Assembly: GCA_009602725.1 (NCBI GenBank)
Contig: WELB01000007.1
Coordinates: forward strand, 39,525 to 97,241
From: Spirogloea muscicola
Lineage: Eukaryota > Streptophyta > Zygnematophyceae > Spirogloeales > Spirogloeaceae
Length of the DNA stretch: 57,717 bases
Direction: 5' to 3'
The translations under genes and the position numbers were made by a program. The notes beneath the pieces were generated by a model. That model saw only the letters and a list, made by a program, of their open reading frames with translations, had not been told where the DNA came from and did no database searches. Shown in pieces: positions 12,801-23,732 of this stretch. Each line of letters starts with the position of its first letter. Position 1 is the stretch's first letter.

Positions 12801-14346
12801 ATGAGTGTCATGGACCCTGGCATGAAGTAGCCGGTTGCGTTCTTCACCACTGTCACAGGCACCTTCTTTGGCTTCCTTCTGAGAAAGCAGCCCCCGAGGA
12901 GGCCTGTGACCTGGACATAGAGACTTTGCACACTTCAGAAGCAGGAGCAGTTCCAGAACTGCCACACGAAGAAGCTCAGATAAACTGGTGATGAACCCAT
13001 GAACGGGGATCAGTCCTTTCATCAAAACTTTCAACACTGCAGCCTACTACACAGACTGAAGAATGATGACCTTATCACCTACTGTATGCATCCAAAGACA
13101 GTGCTGCCTTGCCAATTGATATCGGCAAGCGCTACTATTTATTGCCGGCCACAGAGCAAGAGCTGCAGTACATCAACACAAGGTACAAGAGAAGGTGTCA
13201 CTTCGGATGCGGTCTTACCTTACTGCCAACGGTTGGAAAACCATCCGGAATGACGATGGAGTTGACGAATGACACATCCTTGAATTTGACAACCTGCAGA
13301 ACATACGGCTCCAGCAAACACCACACAGCCAATTCAAAGCAAGAGCAAGAAGGCAAGGTCGTACAGCATTGCGAGCGACACAGTCACTGTTTATTGCAAG
13401 TACTCATGCTCCAGATGTCCAGACACTCGCAAGTCGAATGTACCTGACTACGTATAGGCGGGAGGAGGGGCTGGACACGCAGCAGAAACTCAAGAAGGCC
13501 GTCCTTTAGCAGTAGCTCAAAGCCCTGCAGCTCTGGGGCCCGGGAGGGGGCACGCCGTCGCTCGGCGAGAAAGGCCTCCAGCTCCTCGACTATCACCTTG
13601 GCCTCGGCAGTCAGCCCGTGGCTCAGTAGCGCCGCGTGGTAGCTGGCGACCATGTGAATTAGGACCGACTGCGGAGCGTCGGCCACTTTGGCTATCAGAT
13701 CTGGCCCGCCGTTGACGACAGCCGCGGCTGCTTGATGAGGTCCGCCCCTGTCTAGGCCTCCCGCCACCGGGCCTGGTGGCAGTAGCGGCACAGCTGCGGC
13801 AGACTCGCCCTCCAGCTTGCGCGTGTGCAGGGAGCTGCGGCAATGGCGACGGCGCATCAACAAAGCTGCACACCTTATCTGCTTGACCTGTATGCTCTGC
13901 CGAAGCAGCACGTCCAGGCTCAAATTGACACCCGCATTGCAGGCTGCCAAGGAAGCGGCGCCTTCACGAATGTGTCACCTGCTGCTACGGAGGCTGCGGG
14001 TCCCGTGCTCCAGAAGCTCGGCGAGATCGACCTCGTCCCTCTCCACCGCGACATGTCCTGCCAACGAACGAGCTTCGTGGTGAGGACAAGCAGTGGCCGA
14101 GCTGCTGCTGCGTGGAGGAGGAGCCCGTGGGACGATCGCGGCACCGTCGCAAGCGGCAGCCGCAGCGTGCCGCACTGCTGCCGGGCTGCATTGCACAAGC
14201 CCGAGCTTGCGCTGCAGGAGGGGACGGCACAGGCCGCGACAGGCCTTCCCCTGGCTGCGATGGCGACCACAGCCAGGCATTGCAAGGCCTCTTTCTTCTC
14301 TGCAGCGTGGAGGCGACTCACCGGCGGGCGCCGCCTCGAGCGCCAT
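3887..14346 (-). CDS. Full-size ABCG/PDR-type ABC transporter with an internal PDZ-like domain
   Basis: Predicted ATP-driven exporter of the pleiotropic drug resistance type, order NBD1, PDZ-like, TMD1, NBD2, TMD2; about 1,590 residues, substrate unknown. Exons (minus): 14346-14322, 14057-13979, 13918-13874, 13834-13444, 13293-13219, 12910-12796, 12491-12244, 12035-11831, 11583-11382, 11075-10877, 10671 to about 10531, 10406-10284, 10066-9929, 9776-9510, 9304-9197, 8905-8839, 8683-8490, 8316-8113, 7869-7575, 7393-7182, 6852-6652, 6456-6243, 6085-5863, 5556-5268, 5061-4888, 4768-4592, 3985-3887. Exon phases agree except at two places. The donor near 10531 is ambiguous, and one or two small exons between 4590 and 3986 are unresolved. 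NBD1 has Walker [10 protein letters not shown], signature LTAGERHRV, Walker B VYYFDE and SLLQPS. NBD2 has GASGVGKST and [13 protein letters not shown], but a poor signature ([15 protein letters not shown]) and SDIPS where HQPS is expected. Membrane segments include [20 protein letters not shown] and [12 protein letters not shown]. The 200-residue N-terminus before VVKFKDVSF is unlike known domains. Family call strong; N-terminal exons moderate. Confidence 0.85.
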
Positions 14347-15252
14347 ATCGCCGCCGCCGCCGCCGCCCGACGGCGGCACTTGGCGGCGGCGCTGGGGGCG
14401 CGACCGCAGCGCTGCGGAGCCGCCTGATGAGAAAGGGGCGGGGAGGCGGGAGGTCTCACGTGCTGCAGTCCGAGTTATCATGACCCCGCGGGTGGGGAGG
14501 GAGGGAGGGGGGAGCGGGGAGGGAGACGGGGGCGAGAAGGGAGCCGTGTAGATTTGTGATTAATCAAGAAGTGGGGAGGGGGAGACGGGCGGACGGGGAG
14601 GAGAGAGGGAGCGCGGAGGGAGAGGGGAGAGGTGCCCCGGGGTGGGGGGGTGGGCCCCGCGTGAGCCAGGGGGAAGGTCCGTCGGGGAAGCCAAAGTTAA
14701 GGCAGAGGACTCGAGGCCGTACCCGGCTCATAGCGGCGGAGGACGGCGTGATCGATTCCGTCGGCGAATCCGACACCCACTCCGGCCACGCTCACGTCAG
14801 CCCCCGGGAGCGCCGGCCCTCCTCCGCTGGTTCGAGCTTTAGCTGGTGGCACACGGGCTTGTCATTTGCCGTTCGGCATTCGGGCATCAGTTAGCGGGCC
14901 TCGTCGTGCTGACTCGTAGCTACTGCGCGGGTCAGCTTAGCCATGGGGTAGGATGAATCACTCAATAACCACGAGTGACGAACCACGAACCCGAAAAGCA
15001 ATCCCCCTGACGAACCCCAGTTCCCTAGCATCTCCAATAGCAGCAGGTGAATCTGTCAATGTGCTTGCCTTTGTACTACTTCTCCAGTTCTGAGCCAACG
15101 CTTTTCCAGTGAACCCTTTTTGGCTCCTTGTACTAAGCCACAAAGGCCCTCTATCACTCAGTACACTTCATTTGCCGCGAGAGAAGGCGTGCGGTGCGAA
15201 TGACATGGTAGGGAAGAGAGAAAGACGCTTCCAGGAGATGCGTGCGTATTAA
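14347..15252. other. GC-rich upstream region of the ABC transporter, then a repeat fragment
   Basis: 14347-14372 carries CCG triplets directly upstream of the ABC start codon. From about 14480 to 14720 the plus strand is a purine-rich G/GA tract (GGGAGGGAGGGAGG type), a candidate promoter or G-quadruplex region. From about 15180 to 15252 lies a fragment of the dispersed repeat (GGCGTGCGGTGCGAATGA), which is the insertion target of the following MITE. No exon was recognised. Confidence 0.5.
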
Positions 15253-16021
15253 GGGCCGATTTACACCGGATCGGTCGGTCACGCTCGTGCTGACCAGCGG
15301 GTCGGGGGGGGTTGTTGATTTGTGGAGTCCATGACTGCCTAAGTGCGGAAGCTAAGAGAGAGCGTTTCGCGAGGGCTGGCTGGCAGTGACTGGGCAGCGG
15401 CTGAGCGCGGGGATGCAGGGAGCAGTGGTGCTGGGGGCAAGGCAGGAGGGGGCAGAGCCTGGGCTGTGTGAAAGGGCCTCGGCTCGACTGAGCTGAGGAT
15501 GGGCAAGTGTGCCCCTTATATGAGGATGTTCAATCCTTGACTACAGACCCTTGAACGTTCTCAGGTAACGTTCTAGACATGAGCAGATAACTGCCTGCTA
15601 GAGACGTCTGCCGCCTGGAGACGTCGGCCGCCTAGACGTCTGGCACTATCTGCCGCCCTAGACGTCTGGCACTATCTGCCGCCTAAGACGTCTGCGGCTA
15701 TCTGCCGCCTAAGACGTCTGCGGGTAACTGCCGGGTGGAAAACCTCCGCTCAGTTCGGTTAGCACTATGGCTTTCCATTAGCCAAGTCTACCTAACCTGT
15801 AGAGACCAATCCAGGATTTACAACACAGATGACCTCCCTCGTGGCAAACGGCGCCGTTGCCTCCTCAACGGGGGCAAAAAGCGTCCTGGTCAGCATCCCA
15901 TGTGGCGCCTCCGTGGCGTGCGACCACGACCGGGCGCGCCGTTAACACCGGCGCCGGTCATACCATTCAAAGCGCGACACGTACTCCTCGGAGTGACCGT
16001 CGACCCGGTGTAAATCGGCCC
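15253..16021. mobile_element. PIF/Harbinger-like non-autonomous element (MITE), 769 bp
   Basis: The ends are inverted repeats of about 30 bp: the left end starts GGGCCGATTTACACCGG (15253-15282), and the right end is its near-complement (15993-16021). Both sides carry a 3-bp target duplication TAA (15250-15252 and 16022-16024), which matches the TWA target of PIF/Harbinger elements. The flanks, once joined, match an uninterrupted paralogous repeat at about 32930-32985, which serves as an empty site. No transposase frame is visible inside, so it would need to be mobilised in trans. A minisatellite lies within it. Confidence 0.85.
15599..15733 (+). repeat. Minisatellite inside the MITE
   Basis: About five tandem, variable copies of a 20-27-bp unit built on AGACGTCTG followed by GCNNTATCTGCCGCC. 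The units differ by small indels and substitutions. It lies wholly within the 15253-16021 element. Confidence 0.75.
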
Positions 16022-16024
16022 TAA

Positions 16025-16671
16025 GAGACGGGGAGGCCATGTGTGCTGTGCTTTGTTTTCTTAGCGCTTCCTCTGGCCCCCCTTCTCGTACTTTGTTCAT
16101 TCTTTTTTGGGCTGGCTTTCCAGCCCCTATCCTCAATTGGCGAGCCCTCCTCCATGTGTGGCAGGAGAGGGCGGTGGCTGGGAGAGGCCAGCCCTAAAAA
16201 AGAATGAACAACGTTTGAAGGGGTCAGGGAATGCGCTAAAGCTAGCACATATGGAAGGCCAAAAGCACATACAATGTTCAGGCAAAAGCTAGTGCAAAGC
16301 ATGGGGATACATGGAGCGAAGCCCTATGCTAAGCGGGGCTAGGCGACTAAGGCAGAAGGAATTGCATCTTCCAAGGCAACGGTGTAAGAGGCCAGCTGAA
16401 AGCCCCACATCAAGGACAAGATCTCCAAAACATAGAGACGTAAAGTACGGACTTCTGGTCATACAATGGGACTAGTGGTCAACGGGGGAGGCCGTGAAAC
16501 GGCCACCCCCCTTCGTCCGACGACCATGTTCGCCTCTTTTCTCGTCTTCTGGTGTGCATCCAGAGCCATTTACAATCGCCCGTTTCTAGGGTTTGCGTAG
16601 GTCACTTCCGCAGGCCCGGGCGCGCAGGCCTCTGCGGCTCGCCCCCCGCGGCGCGGCGGCAGCTGCCCAGC
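16025..16671. repeat. Dispersed-repeat remnants with an inverted pair, upstream of the MECR-like gene
   Basis: The sequence at about 16094-16115 (GTTCATTCTTTTTTGGGCTG) is complementary to that at about 16187-16207, forming a hairpin with a loop of some 70 bases. Both arms are copies of the GGGCTGG hairpin repeat. 16240-16380 matches the longer dispersed unit (GTTCAGGCAAAAGCTAGTGC). From about 16590 the base composition turns very GC-rich, ahead of the next gene. Confidence 0.6.
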
Positions 16672-17505
16672 ATGCGAGCCGCCTGGCGGCCGTCGCGCAG
16701 GCTGCTCCAGACGCCGCTAGCAAGCGGCGGCCACGGCGGCCGCGGCAGTTGCCGGCCCTACTCCCTGTCCGCTGCGGACCTCCTCGACCGCGTCGATCTG
16801 AAGCCGGGTCAGCCGTCAGCCTGCGGGCGCCGTCGGAGCGCAGAGCCGGGCGATGACCCCTTTGGGGCTCTGCGGCGGCGCTGACTCTCATGGCCCGGCG
16901 GCCGATTGCTGCGCAGGTGACGTCATTGTCCAGAATGCAGCCGACAGCGAAGCAGGGCGGGCGCTTATTAGGGAGGCCCGAGAGCGCGGGGTGAAGACCA
17001 TCAACGTAGTGGGCGACAAGCCCGGCACCGCCGACGTCGTGGAGCAGCTCAAGATGCTGGGTGGAGACATCGTCGTCACCGAGTCCTACACGAGGCTCTG
17101 GTAAGCATTTGAGGGCTGCTGCTTGGGATGGGCGTGCTCCATCTGCGATCTTCCCGCACTGTGCCTCGGGCAGTCTACCCACAAGAGCCTAATACTGGCA
17201 CGTCCAGTCTGTTGCTGCTGTTCGGCAGTGTTGACCTCCTTCTGTAATTTTGCTGCATTGAGCTGCATATACTGTTCAGGTACATAAGCCGTCTGCTGAA
17301 CGACTTCCCAAAGCCCAAGGCTGGGATAAACTCCGCAGACGGCTCCCAGCTGCTTGCAGTCACCAAGCTCCTTGGCCCAGGCAGCACATTGCTGAGCACA
17401 AAGAAGCTGCCAGCAGTGGTACAATACCCTGGTGCTACAAGGCGGCCTGTGAAGTGGCAAGACTATCTGAAAGCCAAGAATATCAATGTGGCCAATCTTG
17501 ATTGA
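16672..17505 (+). CDS. Short protein matching only the cofactor-binding part of mitochondrial enoyl-ACP/CoA reductase (MECR/ETR1-like)
   Basis: Three exons join in frame: 16672-16807, 16917-17100 and 17280-17505, giving 181 residues. The N-terminus (MRAAWRPSRRLLQTP) looks like a mitochondrial presequence and is followed by YSLSAADLLDRVDLKPG. The next exon, DVIVQNAADSEAGRALIREA, then GVKTINVVGDKPGTADVVEQL, matches the start of the Rossmann fold of MECR, where LKPGDxVIQNAANS is typical. The last exon retains LLAVTKLLGPGSTL and RRPVKWQDYLKAKNI, corresponding to the later Rossmann strands, then stops. Full MECR is about 350-370 residues. The N-terminal catalytic fold, its catalytic Tyr region and the C-terminal end are all absent. 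Intact splicing and an open frame argue against simple decay, but a partial duplicate or pseudogene is possible. Enzyme activity is not expected. Confidence 0.65.
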
Positions 17506-18575
17506 CTCTAGTTCGATCAAACTACATCGTTGCATTGCTCTTCAAGAGCTGGCAACTATTCACATTGCATCTCCCGACTGGCTTCAATGACCACCGGTTC
17601 TTGTATTCCCAACCCCTTAGATGCGAATCCGGTCATGTGCCCCTCTCCAAAGGATCAGCAGACTGTCTATCTCAGCTGCACCGCGCAGTTCCGCTCATGG
17701 TGGCGGGCAGCTCAAACTAGCATAGGTATCGATCTGCACCCAAAGTTGGGCTGCAGCTATAGCCAGGGCACGGGAGCAGACATCAAGTGCCTCGGCAATA
17801 CCCGAAAATGTGCACACCGTCTCAGATGAGCACTCCCAACGCCCGCCAGATTGAGTCCTTACCACTTCCCCAAGTTGGTGCTACCTGATTCCTAAAATTC
17901 GACCTACTGCACCTCCCTCAAGTGCATGCGCTGCTACGTTGTCTTCTCTTTACATCCTCACAAGTGGCTGAGGCGGAGGCATGCTGCAATGGCCAGTCAC
18001 TAAGCAGCTGCATCATTGCCGGGAGCAATGTGACTGCGATCTTGGTATACGGTGTCATTCAAATCAGGGATGGCTCAGCTGATTAGTGTCTTTTCACTAG
18101 CTAACTACCTGGCCATATCCACTTTGTGACACACATAGTGAAAGTAAAGATACACAAGGATTCCTGCTCCTGTTCCTAATATAATAACATTCTAACTCGA
18201 GAGCCAGAACTCTCATAAAAGCATGAAGTGCATCCAAACAGTCCAGATGCTCTATTGAAGTCTGTCCCCATGGACAAAAACCACTTGGAATTGACACGAC
18301 CAGGACTTGCAATGCATAATAGAGCCAAGAATTGACAAGCTGTAAGAGCCACTGTGTAGCCAAACAGTGGCCACCTCAAATACACAACAGTTCATCAAAA
18401 CTTGCAGCGGCAAGCGCAAGTTGCTCAGGAGCTGGTCTGCTAACTCAAAGGAAAACGTGTTGGATGAAGATATGAAAGGAGCAACCTTCAAGCGGCACCT
18501 CGACATCAATCTAATGCACAATACACCCTGCGAAATACACCTCCCAGAAGACCTCCCAAAAGTACCAGAAGTGCT
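17506..18575. other. Convergent intergenic region, nothing recognised
   Basis: This lies between the ends of the plus-strand MECR-like gene and the minus-strand ARF gene. It presumably holds their 3' untranslated regions. No exon, repeat of the main families or RNA gene was seen. Confidence 0.5.
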
Positions 18576-20151
<1,576 letters not shown>

Positions 20152-20339
20152 GCNGGGGGGGGTGGGCAAATGGGGGTGGGTTGGTGGGGCCTGTAAAGCG
20201 CCGGGGTTTTACATGGACGGCGCAGATGCGCCCAGGTGCTGCGCAAGTTCCATTGGGGGTGGTCGTCTCGTCAGCCGCATCTGCAAATGACGCTGACGCC
20301 CGCCGCCAACCCCCGTCGAGCCAGCGCCTGGTGTTCATT

Positions 20340-20740
20340 ATCCCGCCTGAGAATCCGTAAGTAACGACATCACAGCCATCGCCCACTTCTGGAAGCGCTT
20401 CTTCCTCATTCCTTGTGTACATTGTACATATCCCCCTTGTCGGTGATATTGAGTGGCTGTAGCTCTTCTTGCCGCTTGTTTGCTCCGTTCTTTTCCCTGG
20501 GCTGGCCAATCACAGCCATCCCCCTTTACTAAAGAGTATTTCTCCTATTTGTACATCCCTTTGGGCTGGCCTCTCACAGCCACTGCCTTGCATTGGAAGA
20601 GCTGTTCATTTCGTGACATCAGGTGTGACAAGATATCACGGAAAGAGAGAAGGCGCGCGGGGCGCATGAATTGAAAGGGAGGCCAATTCAAGCCAATACA
20701 TTGTTCAGGCAGAGTCGAGTGCAGACTAAACAACACGGAA
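20340..20740. repeat. Cluster of dispersed repeats between ARF1 and the TOG gene
   Basis: Holds the hairpin unit three times (near 20371, 20500 and 20563; GGGCTGGCC then CACAGCC). It also holds one well-conserved copy of the longer unit at about 20640-20735, beginning GAGAGAAGGCGCGCGGGGCG and continuing through TTCAAGCCAATACATTGTTC. The latter copy is nearly identical to that at 37668-37745. Confidence 0.75.
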
Positions 20741-20841
20741 AGAGGAAGACAAGAAGTTGGACACGAACCTTCTTGCGCCTCCACACACCGGTGGGCTGCC
20801 GAGCTGCCATTTGACGTTGCCCTCGTCTGAGACCAGCTACG

Positions 20842-23363
20842 ATGGCCAAAGGACTTCCCCACCACGCCGTTTACGACCGGTGTGCGCGCCAAAAGGCCAT
20901 TCAAACGCTGCCACCACCATCATCCCTGCCGCCGCTCGCGCTGCCGTTGGCGCCCCGAGGACCGCGCTGCCGCTCGTCTCCGCTCCTCACCCTTCGCCCG
21001 CGCTCGCTTGGCGGGGAGAGCCACGAGGCCGCCGCCCGGAGGACGCCGTAGACGTCGACGAGCCAGAGCAGGCCGCCACTGGCGGCGGAGAGCAATTCCC
21101 CGCCACAAGATGCTGCAACAGCGCAACTCCATCGTGGCAAGAAGTCATTGCTGTCCAAGAGCCTGATTCCAGACGAACAAGGCTTTTGCTCATCGGCGAC
21201 CAAGTCATCAAGAACGGTGCAGAACCGCTGCGAGCTGTGCCATCATTCCGGTCCTGCGGCAGGGCTGGCCTGATGGCTCTCCAGAGGTTGGAGAGCGCTG
21301 ACGGCCGCCGCAAGTTGGACGAGCGTCGAACACTCAACAGAACAACTAGTTCCTTTCGGGGCAATGAAGAGAACTTCGACAGCAACCTTGCCAGGCCAGA
21401 GCTGCTGGCTGTGCCACACAAGCCTCAGTGCATGCCGAGGAGCAGTGAAGAAGGGGAGAGCACGCAAGCTGTTCCCGTGGAGTACATGCCAACGGAAGAC
21501 CTCCAACCTGTTGAAGACGCTCAGTCTTGTTTGAATGTACGTACTGTTGCCCTTGGCTCATCAACCAATGCTGATAGCACAGCACGTGCTGCTTTACAAA
21601 GAGGGCTGGTGAGTCTGTGCAGACTCTCTCACAGCGCCTGAGCTCAAAGAACTGGTCCGTTGTCTGCCACGCCTTGGTCAATGTGCGGCAGTTGTCAATC
21701 TTTCACAGGCTTGCTTTCCAGCCTCACCTGTGAGCATTTCCTCCTCCCTTAGTATTTGATTTGTGTGACACCACCTTTTGTAGGCTTGCCTAGATGTCCA
21801 ATTGGCTGGGCATGAGCTGAGCAGTATACTGAGCATGTTGAGTGAAAGATTGCACTCCTGGATGCTCAAGCATGTGGCATCAGCACAGGAGTGCTTCTCA
21901 GCCCGTTTTGCAGTGTGCTTATCAAGAAGTTCTTGACATGCTGCTGAAGAGACCCATGCCCACTCTGCAACAGTATCCTTGGCTCACAATGACTCAAGCT
22001 GGAATTGCAGAGAATCTGTGATCCCTTCCATACTAAGGTCAATGCAAAGTCCCCGAAGCGTGCTCTGCAAGACAGCAATCATGGTCACAGCGGACCTTCT
22101 GGATGCCTATGCGGATGGCATGCTAGACTACATTGACCAGATTGTAAGCTAATGCCTGAAGTCCGGTGTGCTTGTGGTCTGGCAGCTCATGCACTTCTTC
22201 AAGTCACAGAGCTGGCATCGTAACATTTATAATCATATCACTTTCTGTCACAGTTGCAATACAAGCTGGTTGCTATACAAGTTTGCCCCAGTGAGTTCCT
22301 TGTTTATCAATGCCAGTCCACAAACCCCCGTCGCGCTGTGAATCCATGTCAGCTGCCACGGTGCAGGATTGACATTATTATGCATGCATTTGTGCAGCTA
22401 CCACACCTGCTCATGAAGGCATCCCAAGATAAGCAATTTGTATGCGAGGAAGCAGCAAAAACCCTCCAATCTATGACCACAGCTCTTTCCCCGGGACCCC
22501 TGCTGATGAAGCTACAGCATCTTGTACAGCATCGCAACCCTCGTGTTCGTGCTAAAGCCACGGTGGCCATTCAACAGACTGCTTCCAAGCTGGTGCGCTT
22601 CATATACATCCAAACCGGCAATGGCACCAAATTATATGTGTGCCTCTGGCGAGCTGCTTTGTCTTGAAGCCACTACAAGAACTTGGGCACGACCAACAAT
22701 CAATGCAGCAAGAATTGTAGGACCGGACTTGCATGTTGCACAGGTATAATGTGTCATCAAGCATAACTGATTATTGTAGCAGCATAAGTAGAGCAGCTGG
22801 GTTCAGTGATTGGGGATGCTAGACTGATTGCTAAGCATCACAGACGCACTCTTGTCAACAGGGGGCTGATGGACTTGCCAAGTGGGGCCTTGATGCCCTG
22901 GTCAAGATTGCGGGTGCACAGATAGCTGATCAGCTTCCAGAAGCTAGAGAGGCAGCCCGGAAATTGACTCTGGAAATCTTCCAAGGTCACTAAGCACCTG
23001 CTTACACAAACCTTGTGGTCTGATGCTGAAAGCAGAACGATGCATCATTGCAATGCCCAAAAGACTGTGCGAATGTACAACAACACTCAGTGGAATAGCC
23101 TAGACAAGCCTTGTCCATCATTCTGATATTATGTTGACTTGCTTGTATCTTTCACAGCGTCAAAGAATCTCCAGGAGCATGCATCTGTGGATGATTCAAT
23201 GTTAAATGGCAGCTCCCTCAATGGCACTGCGCAGACCTGGGAGCAGCTGTGCCGCAGAGTGTTGCCGGTCACCGCAGCTATGGCCTTAATAGACCTTACA
23301 TGCACTACTTGCATACAAGAGCCCGCCACGAGCGCTGTATCAGTGCTTGGTGCAGATACATAG
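20842..23363 (+). CDS. TOG-domain (CLASP/crescerin-like) microtubule-associated protein
   Basis: Predicted tubulin-binding protein with one TOG-type HEAT array. Proposed exons: 20842-20879, 21263-21536, 21623-21729, 22011-22143, 22398-22592, 22862-22985 and 23158-23363; total 1,077 bases, 358 residues, all phases consistent. The helical repeats read in order: TLSQRLSSKNWSVVCHALVN with LSIFH; ESVIPSILRSMQSPRSVLCK; LPHLLMKASQDKQFVCEEAA then NPRVRAKATVAIQQ; GADGLAKWGLDALVKIAGAQ with LPEAREAARKL. The Trp in SKNW and the Arg-containing turns are typical TOG loop residues. The C-terminus TWEQLCRRVLPVTAAMALID resembles the tail of TOGARAM/crescerin-type proteins. The N-terminal 100 residues are Arg/Ser/Glu-rich and unrecognised. 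The first two exons are uncertain: the frame in exon 2 is open upstream, and the start at 20842 was chosen because it gives an ATG and compatible phase. The acceptor at 21623 also has in-frame alternatives (21602, 21578). Confidence 0.75.
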
Positions 23364-23732
23364 TCTTCACCCCTGCTTTGTGTGTCACTGCTCTGCTTTC
23401 AGTGTTGATATGCTGCCTAAGACGCTGCCTATTTATTACCTATGTCTTGATGAGACAGCACTGTCTCATTCCAACTTGAGACTAGCAGCTGCACTAGGCT
23501 ATTGAGGGAGCAACATCAGAAACGTCCTGTGCCAAGCAACTCGCTCTACTACAATCACCTTTACCCAGCAAGTTTTTGCACATGCCGAAGGTGACAGGCA
23601 CCCTTATGGTCATGTGTTTTGCAACATGAACAGCAGAACACGCAATCACAGAGTTCAAGCCTTGGGCAATATCCAGTACATGAATGTGTATATACATAAT
23701 GTCATGTACAGCCAGACGTAGCAGCACAAAGA

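Noticed and set aside
13825-14551. Plus-strand open frames opposite the start of the ABC gene
   Set aside because: They are antisense shadows of the minus-strand exons and GC-rich leader, with no recognisable domain.
20757-21641. Single 294-codon open frame on the plus strand
   Set aside because: It lacks an ATG at its start and runs through a donor at 21537. The TOG helices continue in another frame, so it is a composite of exon, intron and leader.
22670-22716. Possible TOG exon (PLQELGHDQQSMQQE)
   Set aside because: Its inclusion breaks the phase with the next exon, whereas direct joining of 22592 to 22862 keeps the helix pattern.
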